DNA of 15,447 bases from DUPH01 sp035449085. Its GTDB lineage: Bacteria; Verrucomicrobiota; Kiritimatiellia; RFP12; UBA1067. Position 1 is the stretch's first letter; each line of letters begins with the position of its first letter. Position numbers and translations under genes: made by a program. Below are positions 1 through 7,025 of this stretch, piece by piece. The notes beneath the pieces were generated by a model. The model saw only the letters and a list, made by a program, of their open reading frames with translations, searched no databases and was not told the DNA's origin. Location: contig DAOTKE010000087.1 in assembly GCA_035449085.1 (NCBI GenBank), positions 1-15,447 on the forward strand. Reading direction: 5' to 3'.

Positions 1-1
1 A

Positions 2-2575
2 GGTGTCGATGCGCCGGTTGCCTACTGGAATTTCGAGAACGTTGACCGCGTCTGCTCCAATCTGGTGGTATCAAGTCTCTACCATGACGCCTCCGTATTA
101 TTCGGTCAGCCGGCTGTCGGGCTGGTCGAGGAGGCGTCGCCTGTCGTGGGCAACGCGCTGGTGCTGGATGGGACGAGTGCCATCCGGTTGCCGTACCATC
201 AGGATAACCTGGGCCGCTCTTTTACGATCGCCCTCTGGTATTGGCAGCAGACCAACGACACACGCCAGTGCATCTTCCAGTCGCGTGACAATTTCACGAT
301 GTCTTCTGAGAGTACGGATGCGGCGCGAGATTCTTTTGCCTGCCATGTCGGCCAAGATCAAGCCGGGGCCGTGAAAACGGGATTGAAGACGTGGATTCAT
401 ATCGCGCACACCTTTACCACCGTCGGCGATAACACGACGCTCACCGTGTACAGTAACGGTGTGCAACAGCTTACCAAGACTGTAGGTGCTGGAACGATGT
501 TCGACACTCTTGGGGTGCGGGGCATACATGTCGGCGCCTACCGTTCGGCCACAACGGCCGCGAACGGCCGTTGTTTCAAAGGGATGATCGATGAACTGGC
601 GTTGTGGGGCCGTGCGCTCTCGGCGGTCGAGGTGCAGGCGGTCTATGCTCGCGGGACAGAGGGCCTGCCGCTGGTGTTCACGCCCAAGGCGGTGCCGACG
701 GTCACGCTGGCGCCCGGCCAGCTCGCATTCAACGTGCGCACGGACGCGGGGATTCCGGACGGCGTGCTCTATAACGGGTGGCTGCGTTATAACAGTGCCT
801 TATCCCCGGGTGGTGTGAGGGAAACGTCCGGTGCGGCGGAAGAGGCGGTCGGGAGTATCATGCCCGACTCGGCCGGTCACGCTGAAGGCCCCTTCAATGC
901 TGAGAAGCTCGCCCCGATGCGATGGCGTGTGCCGATGGCGCCCGGTTCGGCCCTGAAGCGGCTGCCGCAGGACGATTTCACGCTGGAGGTGTGGTTCCGA
1001 ACGACATTCACTGGAGCGAAGGTGCTGTTCGGCACCTTCCCGGGGACTGGTGCAGGAACGGTCAACCTGCAGCTCGAAGCGAACAAAGGCGCGATGTTGT
1101 ACTGGCGGTCCATTCATACCGATACAACGGCTGAGCGGGTTCAGGTCACACCGCCTGGGAATCTGACCGGTCGGGACGGCAATTGGCATCATCTGGCCGG
1201 TGTCCGCAGTGAGACCAACGCCTACCTCTACATGGACGGCGTGTTGATCGGGTCCAACACGTGGACAAAAGGCACGTTTGATCTGGGTAGCGAATACCTG
1301 TACATCGGGCAGGATGGGCGCAACAACTGGGGCCTTTTTGACGACAACGATGAGATCGGCACCGCCCGAGTGTGGGCTCGCGCGTTGAGCCCTGCTGAAG
1401 TGGCTGGTCTGGCCACCAACTGTCTGCCCGGCGCAGGCGTCGTTGCGCGCGATGGACTGCTCGCTGAATACGCGGCATACCATCCGTTTGACGCCGTGGC
1501 GGTTCAGAACGGTTGGCGCGTGCCGTTCACGCCGCAGCTCCGGCAGATCACGCAGACAAACTACACGTATGAGGTCATGTTCCGGACCACAGACCCGGGG
1601 CGTGGCATTCTGATCGGCAACTACGACGGAAACATGCCAAGCATCAGTAACTTTGAATTGTTCACGGGCGATGCGTTCAGGCTTGTCTCCGCCAAAATCG
1701 GGACGGACAGTGTTGTCGCGACTTCGGGTGCGGTCCCTGGAACGCGCGATGGCAACTGGCATCGTGCGGCAGTGGTGCGTCGCGACGGCAAGATCTACCT
1801 GTACATGGACGGTCTGCAGCGTGGGACGGCGGCAACCGAAACGCTTGGGCCCTACGTGCTACGGGGGCCATATCTCGGTATCGGTAGAGATTTCAGGACA
1901 CCTGCCCTTCCGCTGAACGGCGATATCGGAGCCGTGCACATCTGGAATCGCGCGTTGACCGCGGAAGAGATAGCCGGCCTTTCCGCCTCCAATAGCGTGC
2001 CCGCCTCCGGGCTCATCGCCCAGTACGGGACGTCCTTCACGAACACCTTGCAGACCGCCGGTTTTCCGGGAACATATTTTCTGCGTTCGATGAGCAGCGG
2101 TGTGAATTCGATGATGCTGACGTTCACCGGTCTGCCGCGGCATAAGAGGATCGATCTGGGGATGATCCTGGCCCAGTTGGATTCGCTGAATCCCGCCACG
2201 GAGAACGACCGCTTCGTCATCAAGCTCGATGGTGAAGAGATCTTGCGCGTCGCGCTGGGGCCGGGCCATGGCGGTCAACCTCAGATCCATTTGTTCAACC
2301 TGTTCGGGGATACCGCGGATGTGCAGATTTTCAAGGACACGCTGCTCATGGGCGGGGATGATTTCTTCTGTGGCGGCGAAGATACCCTTTTCAACGATCA
2401 TGTCTACGACCTGTCACAATTGCAGGCCCTGCAGAGTATCCCGCATACTGCCGACACGCTTGTGCTGGAGCTGGTGGCCATGCAGACTCACGGGGGCGAG
2501 AACGAGGGGTTTGGGGTTGATGATATTCAATTGACTGTTTATCCGCCGGAAGGGACTCTGATCAGTCTGCGCTAG
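2..2575 (+). CDS. Secreted multi-LamG (concanavalin-like) protein, 5' end cut off by the window
   Basis: The frame is open to the left edge, so this is the C-terminal 857 residues of a longer protein; the GTG at 65 is not a credible start because LamG-like sequence (VAYWNFE) already precedes it. Counting from base 2, a first LamG/laminin-G-like module covers about residues 6-215 (ending ALWGRALSAVEV), a second about 300-475 (DGNWHHLAGVR, YLYMDGVLIG, ARVWARALSPAEVAGL) and a third about 500-665 (DGNWHRAAVVR, YLYMDGLQRG, VHIWNRALTAEEIAGL). Residues about 700-852 form a separate beta-rich domain (TFTGLPRHKRIDLG, FVIKLDGEEIL, GFGVDDIQLTV) like the C-terminal domain I recall from large planctomycete and verrucomicrobial surface proteins. 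LamG folds usually bind glycans or proteins; no catalytic residues are evident. The protein is presumably exported, but its signal peptide is outside the window. No PEP-CTERM or other sorting signal follows; it ends LISLR. Its stop lies inside a GntP-like gene remnant. Confidence 0.88.
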   Translation, partial: GVDAPVAYWNFENVDRVCSNLVVSSLYHDASVLFGQPAVGLVEEASPVVGNALVLDGTSAIRLPYHQDNLGRSFTIALWYWQQTNDTRQCIFQSRDNFTMSSESTDAARDSFACHVGQDQAGAVKTGLKTWIHIAHTFTTVGDNTTLTVYSNGVQQLTKTVGAGTMFDTLGVRGIHVGAYRSATTAANGRCFKGMIDELALWGRALSAVEVQAVYARGTEGLPLVFTPKAVPTVTLAPGQLAFNVRTDAGIPDGVLYNGWLRYNSALSPGGVRETSGAAEEAVGSIMPDSAGHAEGPFNAEKLAPMRWRVPMAPGSALKRLPQDDFTLEVWFRTTFTGAKVLFGTFPGTGAGTVNLQLEANKGAMLYWRSIHTDTTAERVQVTPPGNLTGRDGNWHHLAGVRSETNAYLYMDGVLIGSNTWTKGTFDLGSEYLYIGQDGRNNWGLFDDNDEIGTARVWARALSPAEVAGLATNCLPGAGVVARDGLLAEYAAYHPFDAVAVQNGWRVPFTPQLRQITQTNYTYEVMFRTTDPGRGILIGNYDGNMPSISNFELFTGDAFRLVSAKIGTDSVVATSGAVPGTRDGNWHRAAVVRRDGKIYLYMDGLQRGTAATETLGPYVLRGPYLGIGRDFRTPALPLNGDIGAVHIWNRALTAEEIAGLSASNSVPASGLIAQYGTSFTNTLQTAGFPGTYFLRSMSSGVNSMMLTFTGLPRHKRIDLGMILAQLDSLNPATENDRFVIKLDGEEILRVALGPGHGGQPQIHLFNLFGDTADVQIFKDTLLMGGDDFFCGGEDTLFNDHVYDLSQLQALQSIPHTADTLVLELVAMQTHGGENEGFGVDDIQLTVYPPEGTLISLR

Positions 2576-2658
2576 CGGCGGGTATGCCGTCTGCGACGGT
2601 GATGGTTAGCATCGAGAAGGGCATGGGCGGCCCGATGTGGGTCTTCCAGTCCTACTGA
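2566..2658 (+). pseudogene. Remnant of a second GntP-family transporter gene
   Basis: Read in the frame starting at 2569, the DNA encodes ALAAGMPSATVMVSIEKGMG and on through GPM, then stops at the TGA of 2656-2658. The intact transporter just downstream has ALAAGMPPETVMACIEKGMG at 2861-2920. By hand count 17 of 23 residues and 54 of 69 bases match, including an identical 21-base run (2611-2631 against 2903-2923). Differences fall at both synonymous and replacement sites, so this looks like a fragment of a diverged paralogue rather than a fresh duplication. It has no start codon or transmembrane context and overlaps the last codons and stop of the LamG gene in another frame. Homology fades after about 2640. 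Confidence 0.7.
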
Positions 2659-2685
2659 TGTCCCCGTGATGTGGTCGAAAGGGGA

Positions 2686-2727
2686 TAACGTTCAACTCTC
2701 AACGTTCAGCTTTCAACTCTCAAGTTA
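2686..2727 (+). repeat. Six-unit degenerate 7-base tandem repeat
   Basis: Between the GntP remnant and the intact transporter start lie six consecutive heptamers: TAACGTT, CAACTCT, CAACGTT, CAGCTTT, CAACTCT, CAAGTTA. Within them the 12-mer TTCAACTCTCAA occurs twice (2691-2702 and 2712-2723). The tract ends 10 bases before the ATG at 2738, so it would lie in the 5' leader of the transporter mRNA. Low-complexity heptad tracts of this type are known in intergenic DNA of several bacterial groups; any function here is unknown. Confidence 0.75.
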
Positions 2728-2737
2728 GGGATAAAAC

Positions 2738-4087
2738 ATGATCGGGGAACCAGCCTATCTGGCGACGGTGGTGGCTGTCGCCGTCGCAGGGTTACTGTTT
2801 TTGATCATTAGACTGAAGCAGCAGCCCTTCGTCTCGCTGTTACTGGTCAGCATGGCCACAGCCTTGGCGGCGGGCATGCCGCCCGAGACGGTCATGGCCT
2901 GTATCGAGAAGGGCATGGGCGGCACGCTCGGCTTCATCGCGGTGGTGGTGGGGCTGGGCGCGATGTTCGGCCAGCTTCTGGAGGTCTCGGGCGGTGCCGA
3001 GCGGCTGACGCTCTCGCTGCTGCGTGTCTTCGGACGCGAACGCGCGACGTGGGCGATGGCGCTCGCCGGCTTTTTGGTGGCGATCCCGGTCTTCTTCGAC
3101 GTCGGGTTCATCATTTTAGTGCCATTGGTCTATACCTTGGCACGCGAGACTCGCCGCTCGCTGCTGCTTTACGGGATCCCGTTGCTGGCCGGGCTGGCCG
3201 CGACCCACGCCTTTGTCCCGCCCACGCCGGGGCCGATCGCCGTGGCGCAGCTCGTGGGCGCGGATTTGGGACGGGTGATCCTCTGGGGGTGTCTGATCGG
3301 CCTGCCCTGCACGATCCTGGCCGGACCGCTCTTCGGCGCCTGGATCGCCTGCCGCATCCGCGCTGAGGTGCCGGCGTACATGGCCGGAGATCAGAAGTCA
3401 GCGGTCAGGGCCGACGGCCTGCCGTCTTTCGGGATGGTTTTCGGTATTCTGCTGTTACCGCTGGTGTTGATTCTCATCAATACGGCAACCGGTGCCATGC
3501 TGACCGGCCCTGAATACGCGACGCTGCGTCGCGTCTGCGGCTTCATCGGCCATCCGTTCTTCGCGCTGCTGGCCGCGACACTGGTTGCGTTCACGGCGCT
3601 GGGCACCTGTCGCGGCTTGTCGCGCGAGAAAGTAAACGAGATTGCTACCTCATCTTTGGCACCGGCCGGACTGATCATTTTAGTGACCGGAGCGGGCGGG
3701 GTTTTCAAACAGGTGCTGGTGGACAGCGGCGCCGGCAAAGCGCTGGCGGAGGCGATGGCGGGTGTCGGCGTGCATCCCGTCTGGGCCGCCTTCCTGATTG
3801 CCCTGCTGGTGCGCGCGGTGGCCGGTTCGGCTACAGTCGCGATGCTGACCGCCGGGGGGATCGTCGCTCCGCTGCTGGAGGGGGCGCCGGTGGAGCCGGC
3901 GCTGATTGTGGTCGCCATCGCCGCCGGCGCGACTGCGGTCTCGCATGTCAACGACAGCGGCTTCTGGCTGGTCAACCGTTACTTCGGGTTGAGTGCGAAG
4001 GACACGCTCAAATCCTGGACGGTGATGGAGAGCATCATCGGCATGACCGGCGCGACGCTCGCCTGGCTGCTGAGCTACGTGGCCTAA
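2738..4087 (+). CDS. GntP-family sugar-acid/H+ symporter
   Basis: This is an inner-membrane secondary transporter of the gluconate permease (GntP) family, which imports gluconate or related sugar acids with protons. At 449 residues it has the usual family length and is hydrophobic throughout, consistent with 12-14 membrane segments. Family hallmarks visible are GMGGTLGFIAVVVGLGAMFG with LLEVSGGAERL after it (about 61-90), FFDVGF, FVPPTPGP at 159-166, KQVLVDSGAGKAL near 325, SATVAMLTAGG near 366 and HVNDSGFWLVNRYFGLS near 405. The ATG at 2738 has only a weak Shine-Dalgarno (TAGGG about 8 bases upstream), but the N-terminus MIGEPAYLATVVAVAVAG is a normal first helix. It stands alone on its strand, after a GntP-gene fragment and a heptad repeat, and converges with the DUF481 gene. 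The exact substrate (gluconate, 2-keto-gluconate, glycerate or other) cannot be read from the sequence. Confidence 0.93.
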   Translation: MIGEPAYLATVVAVAVAGLLFLIIRLKQQPFVSLLLVSMATALAAGMPPETVMACIEKGMGGTLGFIAVVVGLGAMFGQLLEVSGGAERLTLSLLRVFGRERATWAMALAGFLVAIPVFFDVGFIILVPLVYTLARETRRSLLLYGIPLLAGLAATHAFVPPTPGPIAVAQLVGADLGRVILWGCLIGLPCTILAGPLFGAWIACRIRAEVPAYMAGDQKSAVRADGLPSFGMVFGILLLPLVLILINTATGAMLTGPEYATLRRVCGFIGHPFFALLAATLVAFTALGTCRGLSREKVNEIATSSLAPAGLIILVTGAGGVFKQVLVDSGAGKALAEAMAGVGVHPVWAAFLIALLVRAVAGSATVAMLTAGGIVAPLLEGAPVEPALIVVAIAAGATAVSHVNDSGFWLVNRYFGLSAKDTLKSWTVMESIIGMTGATLAWLLSYVA

Positions 4088-4089
4088 GA

Positions 4090-5094
4090 CTAGAAGGTCC
4101 AGCCGACGCCGAGGATATAACGCAGGTCCTTCTTGTCGCGGCCGTCAGAGGGCTGCGAATTGTAGGCCAGTTGCGCCTTGGCTTCCAGCGCCAGACGGGC
4201 GGTCATGGCCGCCCGCATGCCGACGTCAGCGTTCACCAGATAGGTATCGAGGCGCTCGAAGCTCGGGATGTACTCGAGGTTGTGGAAAGCCTTCACATGG
4301 TCGTTGAAGGATTTATCCAAGTGATAGGCCAGGCGGCCCGCCATGTACGTGCGGGTCTCGTCGGGCTCTTGGTATTTTTCATAAACCCAGTTGATGCCGC
4401 CTTCTGTCGAGAAGTTCAGATCGGCCCGCTCGATCCACTGGTAACCGAAACCGGCGCTCGGCGTCAGGCGCATGTCCAGATTGGCGATGCGGTCCTTCTC
4501 GTAACGGAGGTTACCGTATCCGTACAGCTTTCCAGTGAAGAAGTAGTCATACTGGCCCTTCAGGAACCAGTTGTCGGCGATCGTGCTATTGTCGCGCGTG
4601 GTGTTGTCGCGCTGCTTGGCGGTGTAATAGCCGCCGCCCAGTGTGATACGGTCAACATCCGTGCGCCGCGCCGCCTCAAAACCAAGGCTCGCAGTGTCAC
4701 TTTTGGTGTTGCCGCGCACGAAGGTGGCACCGGCGGAAACGATGCCTTTCCAGGCGGGTTTCTCGGGATTCAACTTGGCGATGTTGCCGAACGGCAGGGC
4801 CTTCTCCTCGTCGATCACAACCTGACCCTCGGCGGCCGCAGAGATTTTCTGGTTCACGGTGGTGCCGTCAGACAGGACGATCTCTATCGGCGCGTCAGTC
4901 GAAAATGTCTTAATGTCGTCCATGTTCAATGTGAGCGGGCCGGCCACTTTGGAGTCAAACAGCATCTGACCGCCCGTCAGGGATTTCACCGTACCCGTTA
5001 ACCGGTCGCCCGATTTGAAAAGCACTTCATCGGCCAGCGTCACCGCTGTCACGCCGATACAACCGACCGCCGCCAACATCCACATTCTATTCAT
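4090..5094 (-). CDS. DUF481 (YdiY-like) outer-membrane beta-barrel protein
   Basis: This is a 334-residue exported protein. Residues 1-21 are a signal peptide (MNRMWMLAAVGCIGVTAVTL then A, cleavage probably before DEVLF). Residues about 22-105 form a small beta domain (FKSGDRLTGTVKSLTGGQML, IVLSDGTTV) that often precedes DUF481 in this part of the bacterial tree. Residues about 115-334 are the DUF481 barrel: alternating strands such as GIVSAGATFVRGNTKSDTAS, ITLGGGYYTAKQ, WFLKGQYDYFFTGKLYGYGN and LRYILGVGWTF. The C-terminal Phe after alternating aromatics is the classic outer-membrane assembly signature. The family includes E. coli YdiY ('salt-induced outer membrane protein'), whose role is poorly known. 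The start is firm: AAAGGA lies 7 bases upstream. The stop is 2 bases from that of the convergent transporter gene. Confidence 0.9.
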   Translation of the reverse strand: MNRMWMLAAVGCIGVTAVTLADEVLFKSGDRLTGTVKSLTGGQMLFDSKVAGPLTLNMDDIKTFSTDAPIEIVLSDGTTVNQKISAAAEGQVVIDEEKALPFGNIAKLNPEKPAWKGIVSAGATFVRGNTKSDTASLGFEAARRTDVDRITLGGGYYTAKQRDNTTRDNSTIADNWFLKGQYDYFFTGKLYGYGNLRYEKDRIANLDMRLTPSAGFGYQWIERADLNFSTEGGINWVYEKYQEPDETRTYMAGRLAYHLDKSFNDHVKAFHNLEYIPSFERLDTYLVNADVGMRAAMTARLALEAKAQLAYNSQPSDGRDKKDLRYILGVGWTF

Positions 5095-5140
5095 ACAAAT
5101 CGTCCTTTTTTTATTATCGTGAAAACCCGACAGTCACGAC

Positions 5141-5158
5141 TTGGTTGCACCATACCAA
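5141..5158. other. Inverted repeat TTGGT-N8-ACCAA in a divergent spacer
   Basis: Perfect 5-base arms at 5141-5145 and 5154-5158 lie about 50 bases upstream of the DUF481 start (-) and about 115 bases upstream of the divergent operon. It could be an operator, but the arms are short enough to arise by chance. Confidence 0.25.
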
Positions 5159-5210
5159 AATCATGATGGGGCGAACAAGCTGTTTCGGGAGGTTCGACCA
5201 GCCTTTGATC

Positions 5211-5228
5211 TTGAGCCAGAAAGCTCAA
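5211..5228. other. Inverted repeat TTGAGC-cagaaa-GCTCAA
   Basis: Perfect 6-base arms (5211-5216 and 5223-5228) with a 6-base spacer sit 43 bases upstream of the ATG at 5272, in the 177-base divergent spacer between the DUF481 gene and the three-gene operon. No T-run follows, so it is not a terminator. It is either an operator-like site or a leader hairpin for the 5272 operon. No convincing -35/-10 pair could be placed around it. Confidence 0.35.
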
Positions 5229-5271
5229 TCAGGTACTGTAAATTGCAGGACGGACACACTCTGCAGATCAT

Positions 5272-6330
5272 ATGGAACTCAACATGGCCACATTCAAATT
5301 ATCCCGTCAGGAAAAGGCACGCTGGCAGCGCATGTTTACGCTGGCCGAGCGCCTGGATGTTTTGTGCCCTTGGGAATGGATGGGTGTGGCCGATTGTTTC
5401 GGCCTGCTTTTTCAGGGCCGCAAAGAGCCCTGTTTTGCCGTGTTCGGCGGACAGCCGAAGACCTTCCGCCATGTGCGCTTTCTGATGGGATGGAAGGCCT
5501 TTTACGACATGATGACACGGTTGGCTGATCCCTCCAGGCAGACGCCGACCTGGTTGCTGGAAATTCCGATGATCGAACTGTTGTACGTGGAGCCCGAACT
5601 GCTTTTCGATCATGAGCGCAAATGGTATGACGCGCTCAAGCGCCCAGTCGCAACCGATTCCAGTAATGTGGTTTTCCGCTCGATCATTCCGGGATATCAC
5701 CCGTGGCTGCCGGACACGGAAGAACTCGACGTGCTGGAAGCGGCCCTCTACCAAGCCTATGGGATGGCCATGCGTGTAGAATCCGACGGATTGCTGCTTA
5801 AGAGCGAGTTCCCGCGCAAGATCCTGATGCGCAAGCAGGATAAGCGCGGTGATTGGCGCGATTGCTGGAGTGAAATCAAGCCGATCGCCGATGAAGAGGT
5901 GGAAGTGCGGCTGGCCGGCGACCTGCTGCAGGAGTTGAAGGATAAGCCGCTCTGGCCCATGACCGTTCAGATTGACCTGGTTTTCACGCCGTTGATGATC
6001 GGTGGCGACGGTGCGCGTCCGCAAACGGCCTATGTGCTGCTTGCGGTCGACGTGGCGTCGGGCATGGTGATTGCCGAGGAGCTGTTTTTGGCGAACGAAG
6101 GAATTCCCCACATGTGGGCCTTGATCCCTGAGCGGTTGCTGGCGATTTTCAAGCGGTTGGGCGGGTGCCCGGAAACGATTGAGGTCGGCTGTGACCGCAT
6201 GGCGAACCTGTTGCGTCCGCTGGGTGAGATCCTGCCGTTCAAAATGGTGCGGCGCGAACGGTTGAGCGCATTGGAAAGTGCGCGCGAGAAGATCCAGGCG
6301 TACATGAAGCAGGGGGAGGCGAAGCCTTGA
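5272..6330 (+). CDS. Cytoplasmic protein of unknown function, resembles DUF7309/DUF6930 proteins
   Basis: This is a 352-residue soluble protein with no signal peptide or membrane segment. The N-terminal part (about 12-80: RWQRMFTLAERLDVLCPWEW then MGVADCFGL, with CFAVFGGQ) and the C-terminal part (about 230-345: VQIDLVFTPLMI, YVLLAVDVASGMVIAEELF, GGCPETIEVGCDRMANLLRP) resemble from memory the DUF7309 and DUF6930 domains, which usually occur together. No catalytic motif stands out and the function is unknown. An in-frame TAA at 5239 limits the start to ATG 5272 or ATG 5284. Neither has a strong Shine-Dalgarno; GGA at 5274-5276 slightly favours 5284. The stop overlaps the next start by one base (TGATG), and a GGGGGAGG inside this gene serves the next one, so the two are translationally coupled. 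It is the first gene of a three-gene operon. Confidence 0.8.
   Translation: MELNMATFKLSRQEKARWQRMFTLAERLDVLCPWEWMGVADCFGLLFQGRKEPCFAVFGGQPKTFRHVRFLMGWKAFYDMMTRLADPSRQTPTWLLEIPMIELLYVEPELLFDHERKWYDALKRPVATDSSNVVFRSIIPGYHPWLPDTEELDVLEAALYQAYGMAMRVESDGLLLKSEFPRKILMRKQDKRGDWRDCWSEIKPIADEEVEVRLAGDLLQELKDKPLWPMTVQIDLVFTPLMIGGDGARPQTAYVLLAVDVASGMVIAEELFLANEGIPHMWALIPERLLAIFKRLGGCPETIEVGCDRMANLLRPLGEILPFKMVRRERLSALESAREKIQAYMKQGEAKP
6312..6319 (+). promoter_or_regulatory. Shine-Dalgarno fixing the VTT-protein start at 6330
   Basis: GGGGGAGG lies 10 bases before ATG 6330. This supports ATG 6330 over the TTG at 6327 and indicates coupling with the preceding gene, whose TGA shares a base with the ATG. 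Confidence 0.7.
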
Positions 6331-7025
6331 TGCCGGCGGCCGGGCAGGCGGTGCGCTTTCCTTGGCGCACCGTGACATTGATCGTCGTTGTGGCGTTGGC
6401 CATCATTGTGCCGTTTCTGCTCGCGGGGGCACGGATCAACGCGTGGGCAGAGGCGGTCATTGCGCAATCCGTCCAGAACCGCCTGCTGGCGGGATGTCTG
6501 CTTGCCGGCCTGTTGGCGACCGATATCCTGGTGCCGGTGCCGTCTAGTCTGGTCAGCACCGCCTGCGGGATGGTACTGGGCTTTTGGATCGGGACGCTGG
6601 CCTCGTTTGTGGGCATGTCGATTACGACGGCGATCGGCTATCTGATGGGACGGTATGCCGCTGCGCCGGTCGGCCGTTTGATCGGCGAGGCGGAGTTTGC
6701 GATGCTGGAGGCGTTCCACCGGCGCCACGGCGTCTGGTTGCTGTTGGCGCTGCGTCCCGTACCGGTCCTGGCGGAGGCGTCAGCAGTCTTTAGCGGCGTG
6801 TCTCGTCTGCCAGCGGCGCGAGTGGTGGCGGTTATGGCGCTCGGCAACGCGGCGGTTTCGGCGGTGTATGCCGCGATCGGCGCATGGGGCACGTGCACGG
6901 ACTCGTTTATCCCCGCTTTCCTGGTGGCATTGGCGCTGTCCGGTGTGATGATGGTGATCTTGCAGAAACGCGTGAAGGACGCGTCGGAGCCGCCGCAGCA
7001 GAGGGAACAGACGCATGGGAAATGA
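6330..7025 (+). CDS. VTT-domain (DedA/TMEM64-like) inner-membrane protein
   Basis: This 231-residue integral membrane protein has about six hydrophobic segments. Residues 12-34 form a first helix (VTLIVVVALAIIVPFLLAG). The VTT-type core follows: DILVPVPSSLVSTACGMVLG and FWIGTLASFVGMSITTAIGY (about 63-105) carry the acidic residue, prolines and glycine-rich re-entrant pattern of the family. RPVPVLAEASAVFSGVSRLP (about 140-160) matches the usual Arg/Pro plus small-residue stretch. The C-terminal tail is charged and cytosolic. VTT/DedA proteins include lipid scramblases and carriers of undecaprenyl phosphate, so a lipid-flipping or proton-coupled role is possible but not shown. The gene overlaps the upstream gene by 1 base and the downstream methyltransferase gene by 11 bases, so all three are probably made from one mRNA. 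Confidence 0.82.
   Translation: MPAAGQAVRFPWRTVTLIVVVALAIIVPFLLAGARINAWAEAVIAQSVQNRLLAGCLLAGLLATDILVPVPSSLVSTACGMVLGFWIGTLASFVGMSITTAIGYLMGRYAAAPVGRLIGEAEFAMLEAFHRRHGVWLLLALRPVPVLAEASAVFSGVSRLPAARVVAVMALGNAAVSAVYAAIGAWGTCTDSFIPAFLVALALSGVMMVILQKRVKDASEPPQQREQTHGK

Noticed and set aside
4171..5001. Long open frame on + opposite the DUF481 gene
   Set aside because: It is a shadow of the high-GC codon pattern on the other strand, with no recognisable domain and no ribosome binding site.
5106..5118. GATAAT -10-like box for the DUF481 gene on the minus strand
   Set aside because: It would place the transcription start on or beside the ribosome binding site, and no -35 box lies at the right distance.
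5299..6378. 359-codon open frame on - opposite the DUF7309/DUF6930-like gene
   Set aside because: Its translation is rich in His, Gln and Arg and lacks any fold-like pattern; the + strand frame is coherent and operon-linked.
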